Part shown: piece by piece, positions 46,201 to 54,024 of the stretch
Position numbering within the stretch: the first letter of the stretch is position 1
How the letters are laid out: each line of letters opens with the position of its first letter
Source of the DNA: Galaxea fascicularis
Taxonomy: Eukaryota > Cnidaria > Anthozoa > Scleractinia > Euphylliidae
Length of the DNA stretch: 64,000 nt
NCBI GenBank assembly: GCA_948470475.1
Contig: OX419343.1
Coordinates: forward strand, 23,286,069-23,350,068
Reading direction: 5' to 3'
Notes under the pieces: model-generated
Databases searched by the model: none
The model's input: only the letters and a program-made list of their open reading frames with translations
Told to the model about the DNA's origin: nothing
Program-made: the position numbers and the translations under genes

Positions 46201-49200
46201 CAGCAGATTGAGCTGGAACTTCATTGACTTGGAGAGACTCACTTTCAGATTCTTCAATTCTTTCTTGCACTAGCACAGAGTTAGAAATCCACTTTCGCAT
46301 ATTGAACCCTCCACTCTTGAAAGATGACTTCAGATTGTTGTACATCTCGAAAACTAGATCATCAGAATCGTCTCCACCTACAAAGTCATCAACATACAAG
46401 CTCTTCAGAACACTCTCTGCAAATTCTTTGGGAACATCAGTGGAGGTAAGGTGATGACGAATGGTTGCATTCAACAAGAAGGGGCTAGAAGAAACGCCAA
46501 AAGCAACTCTTGCAAATCGGTACACTTGGAGATTCGGGTGTTTGCTGGTGATGTCATCAACCCACAGGAAGCGAAGATAGTCACGATCTCTTGGGTCAAC
46601 AGAAACATTCAGAAAGGCTTTCTCAATGTCTCCTATGATGGCCACTTTGTGAGCACGGAACCTCACCAAGATGTCATAAATAAGGGGAGACAGTGGTGGA
46701 CCAGCATAAAGACAGTCATTAAGGCTAGGTGCGGTTTTTTCTGCTCTAGCACTGGCATCATAAACCACACGCAGCTTTGTGGTTTCCTTGTCAACACGAA
46801 TCACTTCATGATGAGGAATGTAATGCACCTTACCCACACCATTGTTAGTCCCTTGTTCCACTGGTTCAACAATGCCTTGTTTCAGCTGCTCTTGTATGAC
46901 ATCATTGTAGTGCCTTGACACATCAGGTTTGAGACTCAGACGCTTCAAGAGTGACATCAGCCTTGATTTGCACAACACAAGATTATCTGGAAGAAGTTCA
47001 TGATCCTCCTTAAAGGGTAGCCGCACTTGATATCTTCCTTTCACAAATTCAACTTCACTCACAAACTTGTCGTACAGAGTCACACTGTTATCTTGGATTC
47101 CGAGAGATTCATAGTCCCAGAATTTTCTCACTTCAGATGCAAGCTCATCATTGATAACACTTGATTCGACTTTCAGAACATGTGTCGCAGTGAGATTGAC
47201 TGTGTTAGCCTGGCCATTGTCAGCCATGACCACAGTGGGCCCAGAGAGGACAAATCCTAATTTCGTAGCAATGGCAACAGGTTCCCATGGCGCACCCCTT
47301 ATGATAGTACCTTCAACCAATGACCAGTAGTAGTCGGCCCCAATGAGAATACTGACTGTTACATCTCCCCCACCAGCCCTGTCAGCCAGAGGAAGATCAT
47401 GGAGGTGTTCATAGCTACACTGAGTAAGCCTAGTGGATTGTTGAGACAGGGGGCCACATATCACTGGTACTACATAAGCTTGAATATACACAGTTGCATC
47501 ACATATGGTTTTGATACCCACTTGAACAATTTCACATGTTCGTAACCTGGCATCTGATTCACCAAAGGCTTTGATGAGAAGTGAATCTTTACCAAGAACT
47601 GGTAGATCAAGTTTGTCCTTGACACTCTGAGTTACATAAGATCGTTGACTGCATGAATCAAACACGAGACGGAGATTTAGTGGACAACTTTCCTTGTCTG
47701 GACGCACCACTTCAGCAGTTGCAGTCTGTAACAAGACTGACCCTCTTGACTGATCCACATACATACTGGTAGAGACATTTGCAACATTGTGAGTTTGTTC
47801 TTGCCCTCCCAGAGTTTGTTCATGACGATCACAAATAGCTAAATGATGGGCTCCTTGACAATTGAAACATTTCACAGTGCTTTTACAGTTGCGTGACAGA
47901 TGCCCGGGTTTGAGACAAAGATAACATCTGCCCTTCCTCCTAAGAACTTGCCTTCTAGACTCAGCACTTGTGACAACATTACATTTAGAGCTTTGATGAT
48001 CTTGATTGCAAAACGAACACCACACACGAGATAACTGCATGTTCCTAGCACTGTCAGAATATAAAGCTGATGTAGAAAAAGGTGACTCACCTCTTTGACA
48101 CGAACTTGAGGACCTCAGATCCTTAGAGTTTACCAGACATTGTTCTCTCAGTTGCAGTTCCTTGTGGAATTCACGCAGTATATCCTTCAATTCCCACGTT
48201 TCCGATTCCAAATTTCGTGAAATAGCAATTCTGAATTCCTCCGGTAGTTTCTGCATAATAATCGGCGTTAAGAAACAACCATACATATCAGACGAAATTT
48301 CCATACTTTCTAATCCACGAACATGCGATTCCACTGTATCGTACAAGCTTCGGAGTCGCTTAACTTCACTCATCGATGTCACCTTGGGAATTTTCGTGAG
48401 CGCCTCCATATGGCTGGAGATCACAATCTGTCGGTTTCCAAATCTTCGTTTGAGTAATTCGACGGCCTTTTCGTAGTTAGCACTCGTCAGGGCAAGGCCA
48501 GCGACGACACTTTGCGCGGTGCCTGTTACGAGAGACTTTAGATAGTTGAATTTATCGACTCCGGACAGGTTCGGATTCTTGTGAACTGCTGACTCGAAAG
48601 ATTCCCAAAAGGGATACCACTCGATGGGGTTTCCGTGAAATTTCCTCAGCTCAAGCTTAGGTAGCTTTGCGTGCGTGTAAACTTTCGATAAACAACCGTG
48701 GGAAATTCCCGCGCTTTCTGGAGAAACGGATGGGGACGATTGCTGACTCTCTCCTTGTGATTCTTGCGCTGCCAATGCAGACTCTAAATCCACTATACAC
48801 TCCTGAATAGCACTTGTTAGATTACAGCTCTCATAAACATCGGTATCAATCTCTGACTCATCCTCTAAAAGCTCGACTATGTCACGATCTAGAGCCTGAA
48901 GCTCTGAACACTTGGCTTGAAGAGCGGTACGAAAAAGTCTCAACCTTTTCACTTCGATGGGATTCCCTCCAGCGATTAAATCTTGAGCATCAGCGATTGT
49001 TTTCCGCACAAATTTTCGATGGCTTTCGCGAAACTTTATGAGATTCTTCAATTTCTTCTTACCAACCATGGTTCCCGCGAGTCTTCGGCCTTTCACAATC
49101 CGCACATGCGATCTCTTCGAATGATTTCTGAGTTCCCGGGTCTCGGCACCAAAATGTGTAAAATCATACACAAACAGGACAACTTCATAGAGGTATTTCT

Positions 49201-52200
49201 AGACTGTATTGACTGAAATCAGAGATAACTCGATAACAAGACTTCGACTTTCTCACAAATCTCACAAGACAACATTCTCAGAAAGCTACAAGAGTTCAAA
49301 CGTTCAGTTCGTGGGGGGTGTCACGTGAAACGCACGTGACAGTCGGATTCAGTTTTCGACATGGCCCATTCTGGGGGCGGTTAGTCTGGATAATGTTTCT
49401 ACTTTAACCTCACAAAGTAAGCAGAACATGAAGAGTCAAAAGTCATTCAGGGAGATAACAATGCAGCTGTTACGTCTTCCGAGCAACTCGTACGCACAGT
49501 TAATGAATGCTTATCGCTCCAAGCTGGTAAGCCACGCATCCTGTCTGTTTGGTGTCAACGCTTCCAAGATTTGCGATGGTTGTGAGGTTGTTGACATTCT
49601 CTGGAATTCTCTCACACAACTGCACCTTCTGATTGATTTTGACCCTTATAAACTTCCAAATGAACTGGACGTCTTGATTTACGAATTTAACCTTACTGTT
49701 CTATCACAGTGGCCTCTGCTGGTGCAACCGATAGTCCGCGATGCATTCTTGAGGGCCGCTTTGGCTCTCGGGATAGATCATGCTCGTTTGTCTAGTCTTT
49801 TACAAACCACAGCTGTAGCTGTACTAAGCATGAACTTAACGCAGTACCAAGCCTTCCTTAGCCAGTCTATCCAACCTCTCTTCGTTGCTAAAACCGTTCT
49901 TACCAGTTCTCCTTTAGCAGAGCTCGTCGCAGCCAAAGGACTCCGTTTGTCTGCTCTGGCCAACGTAAGTGTGTTCGATGTCATCGATGCAGTCCTCAGC
50001 GTGTCAATTCAGAATATTTCATTCATCTTGAACTGGACCACAGAACAACAGGGACGGATCAAGAACTACACTCTGGATGATATGACCTACTACAGAGGAG
50101 TGGAGCTACAGAATCTTGGACGAGAGAGTCTTTTAAGACAGGTGGAATACATATTGGAGCAGTCATTACCTGCACGCACCCCTCCTCCCCTGAGGCCTCC
50201 TCAGTGTAAACGAGGGTTCGGGAGAGCGGATAATGGTTCTGAATGCAAAGGTAACCTTTTTTTTTTTTTCAATTTTTGGTTTATTTGTTTACGTTAAATA
50301 TACCCTTCCCATTCCTGAGGAGTGCTGAGCAGTCTTGACAGTGATAGACTGATTTCTTCCCAGCTGTAGTCTGAAATTCTCTGAAGGGAAAATTTGTCCT
50401 CGCGAAACCTAAAATTTTTTATGCCACACGGTATACAAAGTTTGGAAATATGGATGCTGTATTTTGTAACTTATTGCCCCACTAGAAATCATAAACCAAA
50501 CGTTCTCTTGTCAATACAGATAATGATGAGTGCAGCACTGGTATATGTGGGGACGACAGTTTGTGTGAGGACTACATTGGTGGCTTTGACTGCCAATGCA
50601 AAAGTCCCGGATATTTTAAAGCCAGAGTCAATGAAAACTGCAAGCGTAAGTTTCTTTCTGTTTCTTTGTCGGTTAAGGTACATGGTTGGCTGTTGTTGCT
50701 GTTACTTTTGTCTATTGCTGTCGTATTCTTTTGTTTCCAATTTTTGTTCTTTGTTTTGTTAAACGTTACTTTTATTTATACAATCTCAAACTTGACATAC
50801 ACTAATACATTTTTTATTTTCTTTCTTCCCGGCTTCCACCTTTAAGCTTGCAAGACATTTATTGGGTTCATAACCATTAACAACATGGAATATGGATCAT
50901 ATCTCAAAGACAGGTCAACAGAGCGTTACTTTGATGTGAAAGAAACGTTTGAAGCATCGGTAAGCTAGACGATGGAAGGCAATTAGCTGCCTCGTCCCCA
51001 GTCTTTCGAGATGAGTGAGAGAACGAGGGCGGAGGGAAAGATGGGGTCCACCTTGTTCCTCCGCGCACGCGCCCGTTCCTATTAACCCCCTTACTCCACT
51101 AGTTTCCAGCACTCCGCCGCGCTGCCTTTTGTAACCCTGAAAAAGCCTGTGGAGGAGGGAGGGCAATTAGTATATCAAAGCCATCTTAACAAGCATAAGC
51201 AGGCTATTCGTTTGAAGGGAAGGGTTTAGAAGGTGATTCTGTCCCTCTTTCATTTTCCCTCTGCCTTGTCCATCTTCTCCTCTTTCTTTGCTTATTTTAT
51301 TCTAAATCTGATAAAAGTTGTTTTAGTTTTGAGATGTTTGATTACTTGGCATGTAATTTTAGGTTAACGATGAATTCATGAAATCCTCAGTCAGCCAGCA
51401 TTACTATGGGTGCAGAATCCAAGAATTCAGGTACGATTTAGATCTTTAATTTCTTATTTGCAACAAAACCAAGGTGTTAATGTTGTTTTCAGTCAGATTT
51501 TGACCTTAGATTTAAACTTGGCAGGAATTAGATCATTCCCTAACATAGCGGTCGAGGGTGATTTGGAAGCTTGTTTTTTAATAACCTAAAACAACGGTAT
51601 GGTTATACTGAAAACTGAAAATGTAACTCAAACATCTTTACTAGAATTAATATCAACTTGCTACATCAATTACCAAGCAGTCTAACCTCTGAACCAGGCA
51701 ATCCTATGTGAATGAGATTCAAATAACTTAACAGCATCCATTCAAACTTGTCGCGAGGCTCTTTCGTACTTCTGAATCTGATAGCTTTCGTTTGCACAGC
51801 CACACTTTCAGGCCAGTCAAGCCTAATTGACCTTGTAATAGCAGCATAGACATGCAATGTCTCTCTCTTTTTAACAGGCGCGGAAGTGTCGTCGTAGAAT
51901 TTTTAATCTTTACAACTCCAGCCTTCCCAGGATCGCTACGCGATTTAGAGAATGCACTACTCAGGAGGGTTACCAATTCATACCTTGGTCCATATAATGT
52001 CACTTCTTCGGAAATCAGAGGTAAGTAAACATGCTATTTAACTCAGTTAAAGTCCTTGTGAAGGAAATAATGGCGGATGCTATTTTGTTATTTGCGCTGT
52101 CATGCTATCTCGGGCCTCTGTAAGATGCTAAAAAAATGTCCTTAAATCAGAATGGAAAAACTCGATTTATTTACACAGGACTGTGCTACTGCACTGAGAC

Positions 52201-54024
52201 TAAATACTGCCTCTTCTCTTACGGATGGCAACGACGCAAATGGGTTGCATTTCCAAACATTAAGAATTCTCGCGCGTCATCTTGAAGCCATGGCCAAAAA
52301 TGCACTATGGAAAAAATATCGATTGATAGCTTTCTCCCAAATTTAAAGGAATGCCTCGGCAAGAGTAAAGGTCACTAAGTACAATTTGTGAATTTCCAGG
52401 AATTATGGGTTGTGTGTGGTTTATATAGAGGAGGCGGAGCTACGCTATTGGTGTTAACATGGCAACGTGAAAAATAGGAATACATTAATTGAATGAAAAG
52501 CGTTCGTTATAGACTCCTCGATTCGCTCTGACGAAGGGCTAATACTTGAAACTTCAGCTTTTAGAATCCCCGTTCGGTGGTCAATTTACATCAACTCCGT
52601 TGATAAAACAAAATTCTTGTGTGCAACTTCCCCACCGACGCAGCACCACAGTTTCTTTAGGAACTACCACTTTTATTTCCCTAAATGGAGGTTTCACTGC
52701 ATCATTAGTTCCACTCTTTTTCATTCTCCGTTAATTTTCAATCGTGTTTACAGTTGAAGATTTTGACGAATGCAAGGCGCAACAAGACACCTGCGAGATA
52801 CATGCGACTTGTGTAAACGAAGAAGGAACTTTTGAATGCCAAGGTAATACGGAGAGCCATTTTATGTGAAGGTAGGGCAGCCCGGTTAGGAGAGCTGGTC
52901 CGCCTTAGTTACAGAGATCTCGGCAAATGCTTATTTCCTTTGGTGAAATCTTGGTGTTTGTATGAGGGCTGGCGGCTTGCCGAGATCTCGGCCAGAGCTT
53001 TCGAGATCTCGGTATAGCGGGCTAGTCCGCCTAACAGGGATGGCTCGCCTCCATATTAACAGGCCCCGAGAGCTAAAGTAAACAGACGTGGGGACAAGTT
53101 TCATTTGTCATTTCATTGGTCTTTGTGCTTCCGATTTTTCATGACTTAAAGAGTCAAGACCCTGACAACTTGAGTTTAGAAGAGCGTATATACAACGGGC
53201 GCGGATCCAGGATTACTTCTCCTTACCATAATAACTAGTTTGGCAATAATACAGGACATGAGAATACAGGAAATGATCGCCAGGGATCAGTTGAGTTGGC
53301 TTTTATACAAATTCTCCCTACATGTAACATGAAATATGTGAGAACTGTTAGGAGAAAACACACATTGATATTGGGTTGTAAAGGGTTAAGGTCTGTGGCT
53401 AATACAGTCAAGCAGGGGTTTCCTTGAAGTTTCGTTAATTGGTCGGGAACAGTTTCAACAGAAAATAAGGAAATTGCCCAAGGTTTTTTCCAGAAATCAG
53501 TTCAGTCTGTGTGAGTACCATTCTTGTCATTATAAACAGCTGGTTTTGACAGCAGATATTATGGGTTGCTTTTGCTAGGGTCTTCAACAAGTCAAGGCAG
53601 CTGTGTACTTCAAGTCGTTGTGGTTGCCTTAAGCTGCGTTATCGCCGTACTGATGATTGTCATCGGTTTGTTGATATGGCGACTAAAACGAGCAGTGCCA
53701 AGCAGAACACGTAGAATTGTCCCGAGCACAAACACCGATGACGAAGTGAACCATAACACAAACCGCGACTTGCGAGTGACAGAGCCACGTGAGTACATGG
53801 AGCTCTCTCCCAGGCCTACAGATGAGCAATCGCGTGGTCCTTCTCCGTACTACCAATCTTTACAAGACACAAACGTAACATCTGATTATTACAATGAAGG
53901 ACACATGAGGAGAAACGTAGATCCTGGTTATTGCAATGTGGGTCTCATGGAAGGAGACGCTAACTCAGCACAACACGAGCATGAGGGTCATGAAGCGTAC
54001 GCTGAAGTAGGTAGTAACCAGTGA
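40112..54024 (+). CDS. Gene B: inverted paralogue of gene A, interrupted by a BEL/Pao element
   Basis: Coding parts: 40112-43269 and 49367-50250 (one exon, split by the insertion), then 50520-50645, 50847-50959, 51363-51430, 51878-52020, 52754-52843 and 53579-54024. Apart from the transposon and its 5-bp target copy these sum to 5028 nt with matched phases, so no other lesion is visible. The architecture is as in gene A: signal peptide, four repeats, EGF, SEA (GSVVV), a shortened second EGF, a membrane helix and a tail. The large exon is close to gene A (84-96% in the blocks compared), the EGF/SEA exons are about 55-70% identical, and the tail is unrelated. As the sequence stands, translation ends at a TAA in the LTR (43274-43276), leaving a 1054-residue secreted product without EGF, SEA or anchor. 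Function is inferred as a cell-surface recognition or adhesion receptor. Confidence 0.85.
43265..43269. repeat. Target-site duplication, left copy (tggcc)
   Basis: Matches 49362-49366 exactly. Five bases is the usual size for BEL/Pao integrases. Confidence 0.93.
43270..43476 (-). repeat. BEL/Pao 3' LTR (left)
   Basis: 207 bp, apparently identical to the right LTR. It contains a cacgtgaaacgcacgtgac motif. Its first bases supply the in-frame TAA that truncates gene B. Confidence 0.95.
43477..43490 (-). other. Polypurine tract of the BEL/Pao element
   Basis: On the minus strand this reads a run of seven G followed by agtg, directly before the 3' LTR, which is the normal place to prime plus-strand DNA synthesis. 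Confidence 0.8.
43586..49171 (-). CDS. BEL/Pao gag-pol polyprotein, intact 1861-codon frame
   Basis: Order on the minus strand, approximate residues: Gag-like region with LRKFHGNPIEWYPFW (about 175); two CCHC-type zinc knuckles (CYLCLKPGHLSRNC and the next, about 415-450); aspartic protease with FDSCSQRSY (about 505); reverse transcriptase with GDIEKAFL (about 850) and the YVDD active site (about 925); RNase H with GFADASEKAYGAV (about 1134); integrase with an HxnC-CSVCKK zinc region (about 1510), VGVDFAGP, VSDNG and WWGGFFERL for the DDE triad; and a C-terminal DUF5641-like domain. This order is diagnostic of BEL/Pao. The ORF begins in the LTR; the first internal methionine at about residue 35 (MVGKKK) is a more likely start. 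No stop or frameshift was seen. The protease has DSC where DSG is commoner. Confidence 0.96.
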   Translation of the reverse strand: MYDFTHFGAETRELRNHSKRSHVRIVKGRRLAGTMVGKKKLKNLIKFRESHRKFVRKTIADAQDLIAGGNPIEVKRLRLFRTALQAKCSELQALDRDIVELLEDESEIDTDVYESCNLTSAIQECIVDLESALAAQESQGESQQSSPSVSPESAGISHGCLSKVYTHAKLPKLELRKFHGNPIEWYPFWESFESAVHKNPNLSGVDKFNYLKSLVTGTAQSVVAGLALTSANYEKAVELLKRRFGNRQIVISSHMEALTKIPKVTSMSEVKRLRSLYDTVESHVRGLESMEISSDMYGCFLTPIIMQKLPEEFRIAISRNLESETWELKDILREFHKELQLREQCLVNSKDLRSSSSCQRGESPFSTSALYSDSARNMQLSRVWCSFCNQDHQSSKCNVVTSAESRRQVLRRKGRCYLCLKPGHLSRNCKSTVKCFNCQGAHHLAICDRHEQTLGGQEQTHNVANVSTSMYVDQSRGSVLLQTATAEVVRPDKESCPLNLRLVFDSCSQRSYVTQSVKDKLDLPVLGKDSLLIKAFGESDARLRTCEIVQVGIKTICDATVYIQAYVVPVICGPLSQQSTRLTQCSYEHLHDLPLADRAGGGDVTVSILIGADYYWSLVEGTIIRGAPWEPVAIATKLGFVLSGPTVVMADNGQANTVNLTATHVLKVESSVINDELASEVRKFWDYESLGIQDNSVTLYDKFVSEVEFVKGRYQVRLPFKEDHELLPDNLVLCKSRLMSLLKRLSLKPDVSRHYNDVIQEQLKQGIVEPVEQGTNNGVGKVHYIPHHEVIRVDKETTKLRVVYDASARAEKTAPSLNDCLYAGPPLSPLIYDILVRFRAHKVAIIGDIEKAFLNVSVDPRDRDYLRFLWVDDITSKHPNLQVYRFARVAFGVSSSPFLLNATIRHHLTSTDVPKEFAESVLKSLYVDDFVGGDDSDDLVFEMYNNLKSSFKSGGFNMRKWISNSVLVQERIEESESESLQVNEVPAQSAEEPQVREEDQTFSSSLFETRNNPSAVRCKVLGVGWDSQEDMLSLDLASPLKTNSSDPVTKRAILGTTSKLYDPLGLLSPVTILFKIVFQSVCKSKMDWDDPVDSFLHKQWLKLVQDAKEVRTVQLKRHYFHGLSLVDLKSIQLHGFADASEKAYGAVVYLRIKMTDGTVFTQLVSSKTRVAPINGDTIPRLELLGALILARLVYTVLTAFEGTLNIDSVFCWSDSQIALWWIWGVNREFKQFVQNRVMEIRRLVKPAQWDYCPSESNPADICSRGSLASKLVVNHLWWKGPEFLLKSKEVWPNLPRNSEVTSNESDPRLELKKEALSSLKKQRDGTVLASIVSDRVASRNTRNLGRIILLERFSSLQRLVRVTAYVLRFVSNLKRRRIEQELIVGEVKLEELVEARELWIKEAQRSVVEDKKFDQVRVSLSLFTDDKGILRCGGRLKNAPIPFNARFPIFLPRLSRFTDLVITECHLKVLHNGVKETLTELRSCFWVTKGRQAVKTVIRRCSVCKKIEGRNYAVPPSPPLPDFRLSDEFAFTRVGVDFAGPMFVKDVCFKKAEMSKVYIALFTCATSRAVHLELVPSLSAESFIRALTRFKGRRGIPTLIVSDNGKTFKDSRVQAYCQRDGTKWRFNVEAAPWWGGFFERLVKSVKLSLKKCLRNARLNYDELSTTLVEVEAVLNSRPLTYVYDEIDEPLTPSHLVVGRRILSIQSAKSSSSEVAQTKESLTKRARFLQRTLDHFWNRWRAEYLTQLREQHRCSKRVNSLRKVQVGDVVCIHENKIPRQLWRLGRVQRLLPGRDGEVRSAVVRVKSGNSPTSEWRRPVQRLYPLEVKLDTKPANPAPQRANVIPITVVRDEDVPEVVVNSN
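49134..49151 (-). other. tRNA primer-binding site of the BEL/Pao element
   Basis: The minus strand reads tggtgccgagacccggga three bases after the 5' LTR. It starts with TGG as a complement to a tRNA 3' CCA end. I did not assign the tRNA. Confidence 0.85.
49155..49361 (-). repeat. BEL/Pao 5' LTR (right)
   Basis: 207 bp, apparently identical to the left LTR. The element's promoter would lie here and drive transcription leftward, opposite to gene B. Confidence 0.95.
49367..50250 (+). CDS. Gene B ectodomain exon, part after the insertion
   Basis: Continues the frame of 40112-43269 exactly and covers repeat four, including the CDGC motif. Similarity to gene A fades over the last 40 or so codons. 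In gene A the fourth cysteine pair is C1290/C1318; here the first of these reads YYRGVEL and the second reads PARTPP, so both cysteines of the pair have been lost. The donor is gcaaag|gtaacc, phase 1. Confidence 0.88.
50520..50645 (+). CDS. Gene B exon: EGF-like domain 1
   Basis: Six-cysteine calcium-binding-type EGF starting DNDECSTGICGDDSLC. The acceptor is caatacag and the donor is caagc|gtaagt. Confidence 0.9.
50847..50959 (+). CDS. Gene B exon: SEA domain, first part
   Basis: Encodes CKTFIGFITINNMEYGSYL and a YFDVKETFE block. It is the same length and phase as the gene A exon. Confidence 0.85.
51363..51430 (+). CDS. Gene B exon: SEA domain, middle
   Basis: 68 nt, VNDEFMKSSVSQHYYGCRI and then QEF. 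The acceptor is attttag and the donor is ttcag|gtacga. Confidence 0.85.
51878..52020 (+). CDS. Gene B exon: SEA domain with canonical GSVVV motif
   Basis: Encodes RGSVVVEFLIFTTPAF. GSVVV is the exact autoproteolysis sequence known from mucin-type SEA domains. The acceptor is tttaacag and the donor is agag|gtaagt. Confidence 0.9.
52520..52690 (+). repeat. Dispersed retroelement tail, copy 2
   Basis: Shares ccgacgcagcaccacagttt and flanking sequence with 19360-19525, and also carries gctctgacgaagggctaa upstream. It lies in the gene B intron before the EGF2 exon. Confidence 0.55.
52754..52843 (+). CDS. Gene B exon: truncated EGF-like domain 2
   Basis: Encodes VEDFDECKAQQDTCEIHATC and stops after the fourth cysteine (FECQ), at donor ccaag|gtaata. 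The gene A exon is 39 nt longer and has all six cysteines. Downstream, atgtgaag|gtaggg resembles the gene A donor (tgtgaag|gtaaat), but an in-frame TGA precedes it. Confidence 0.8.
52860..53045. mobile_element. Inverted-repeat element with gagatctcgg motifs
   Basis: gagatctcggcaa and ttgccgagatctc face each other. The outer parts agctggtccgcc and gctagtccgcc are direct rather than inverted. It is probably a MITE relic. Confidence 0.4.
53195..53385. repeat. Dispersed repeat, copy 1
   Basis: The block containing attctccctacatgtaacat is shared with about 59250-59430, where the second copy reaches the donor site of a gene C exon. Confidence 0.6.
53579..54024 (+). CDS. Gene B exon: transmembrane helix and cytoplasmic tail
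   Basis: Starts GSSTSQGSCVLQ, followed by a helix of about 25 hydrophobic residues ending WRLKR, then a tail of about 112 residues. The tail has four YxxL/V motifs (YMEL, YQSL, YCNV, YAEV) and two YxN motifs (YYNE, YCNV), typical of tyrosine-phosphorylated adaptor-binding tails. None matches a strict ITIM, and the first two YxxL are about 15 residues apart, wider than a classical ITAM. The tail is unrelated to that of gene A, which uses two exons for helix and tail. Confidence 0.85.

Larger units (their letters stand above)
43270..49361 (-). mobile_element. Full-length BEL/Pao LTR retrotransposon
   Basis: 6092 bp, bounded by two 207-bp LTRs (43270-43476 and 49155-49361) that look identical to me base for base. 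They begin tgtg and end gaca on the plus strand. A 5-bp target duplication, tggcc, lies at 43265-43269 and 49362-49366, and removing the element and one copy restores the sequence found in gene A. A primer-binding site and a polypurine tract are present and the single gag-pol ORF is open. By sequence it is complete and the insertion is recent. It lies antisense to gene B. No envelope gene is seen. Confidence 0.97.

Noticed and set aside
44749..48476. Several plus-strand ORFs of 76-155 residues inside the BEL/Pao element
   Set aside because: Antisense shadows of gag-pol without domains.
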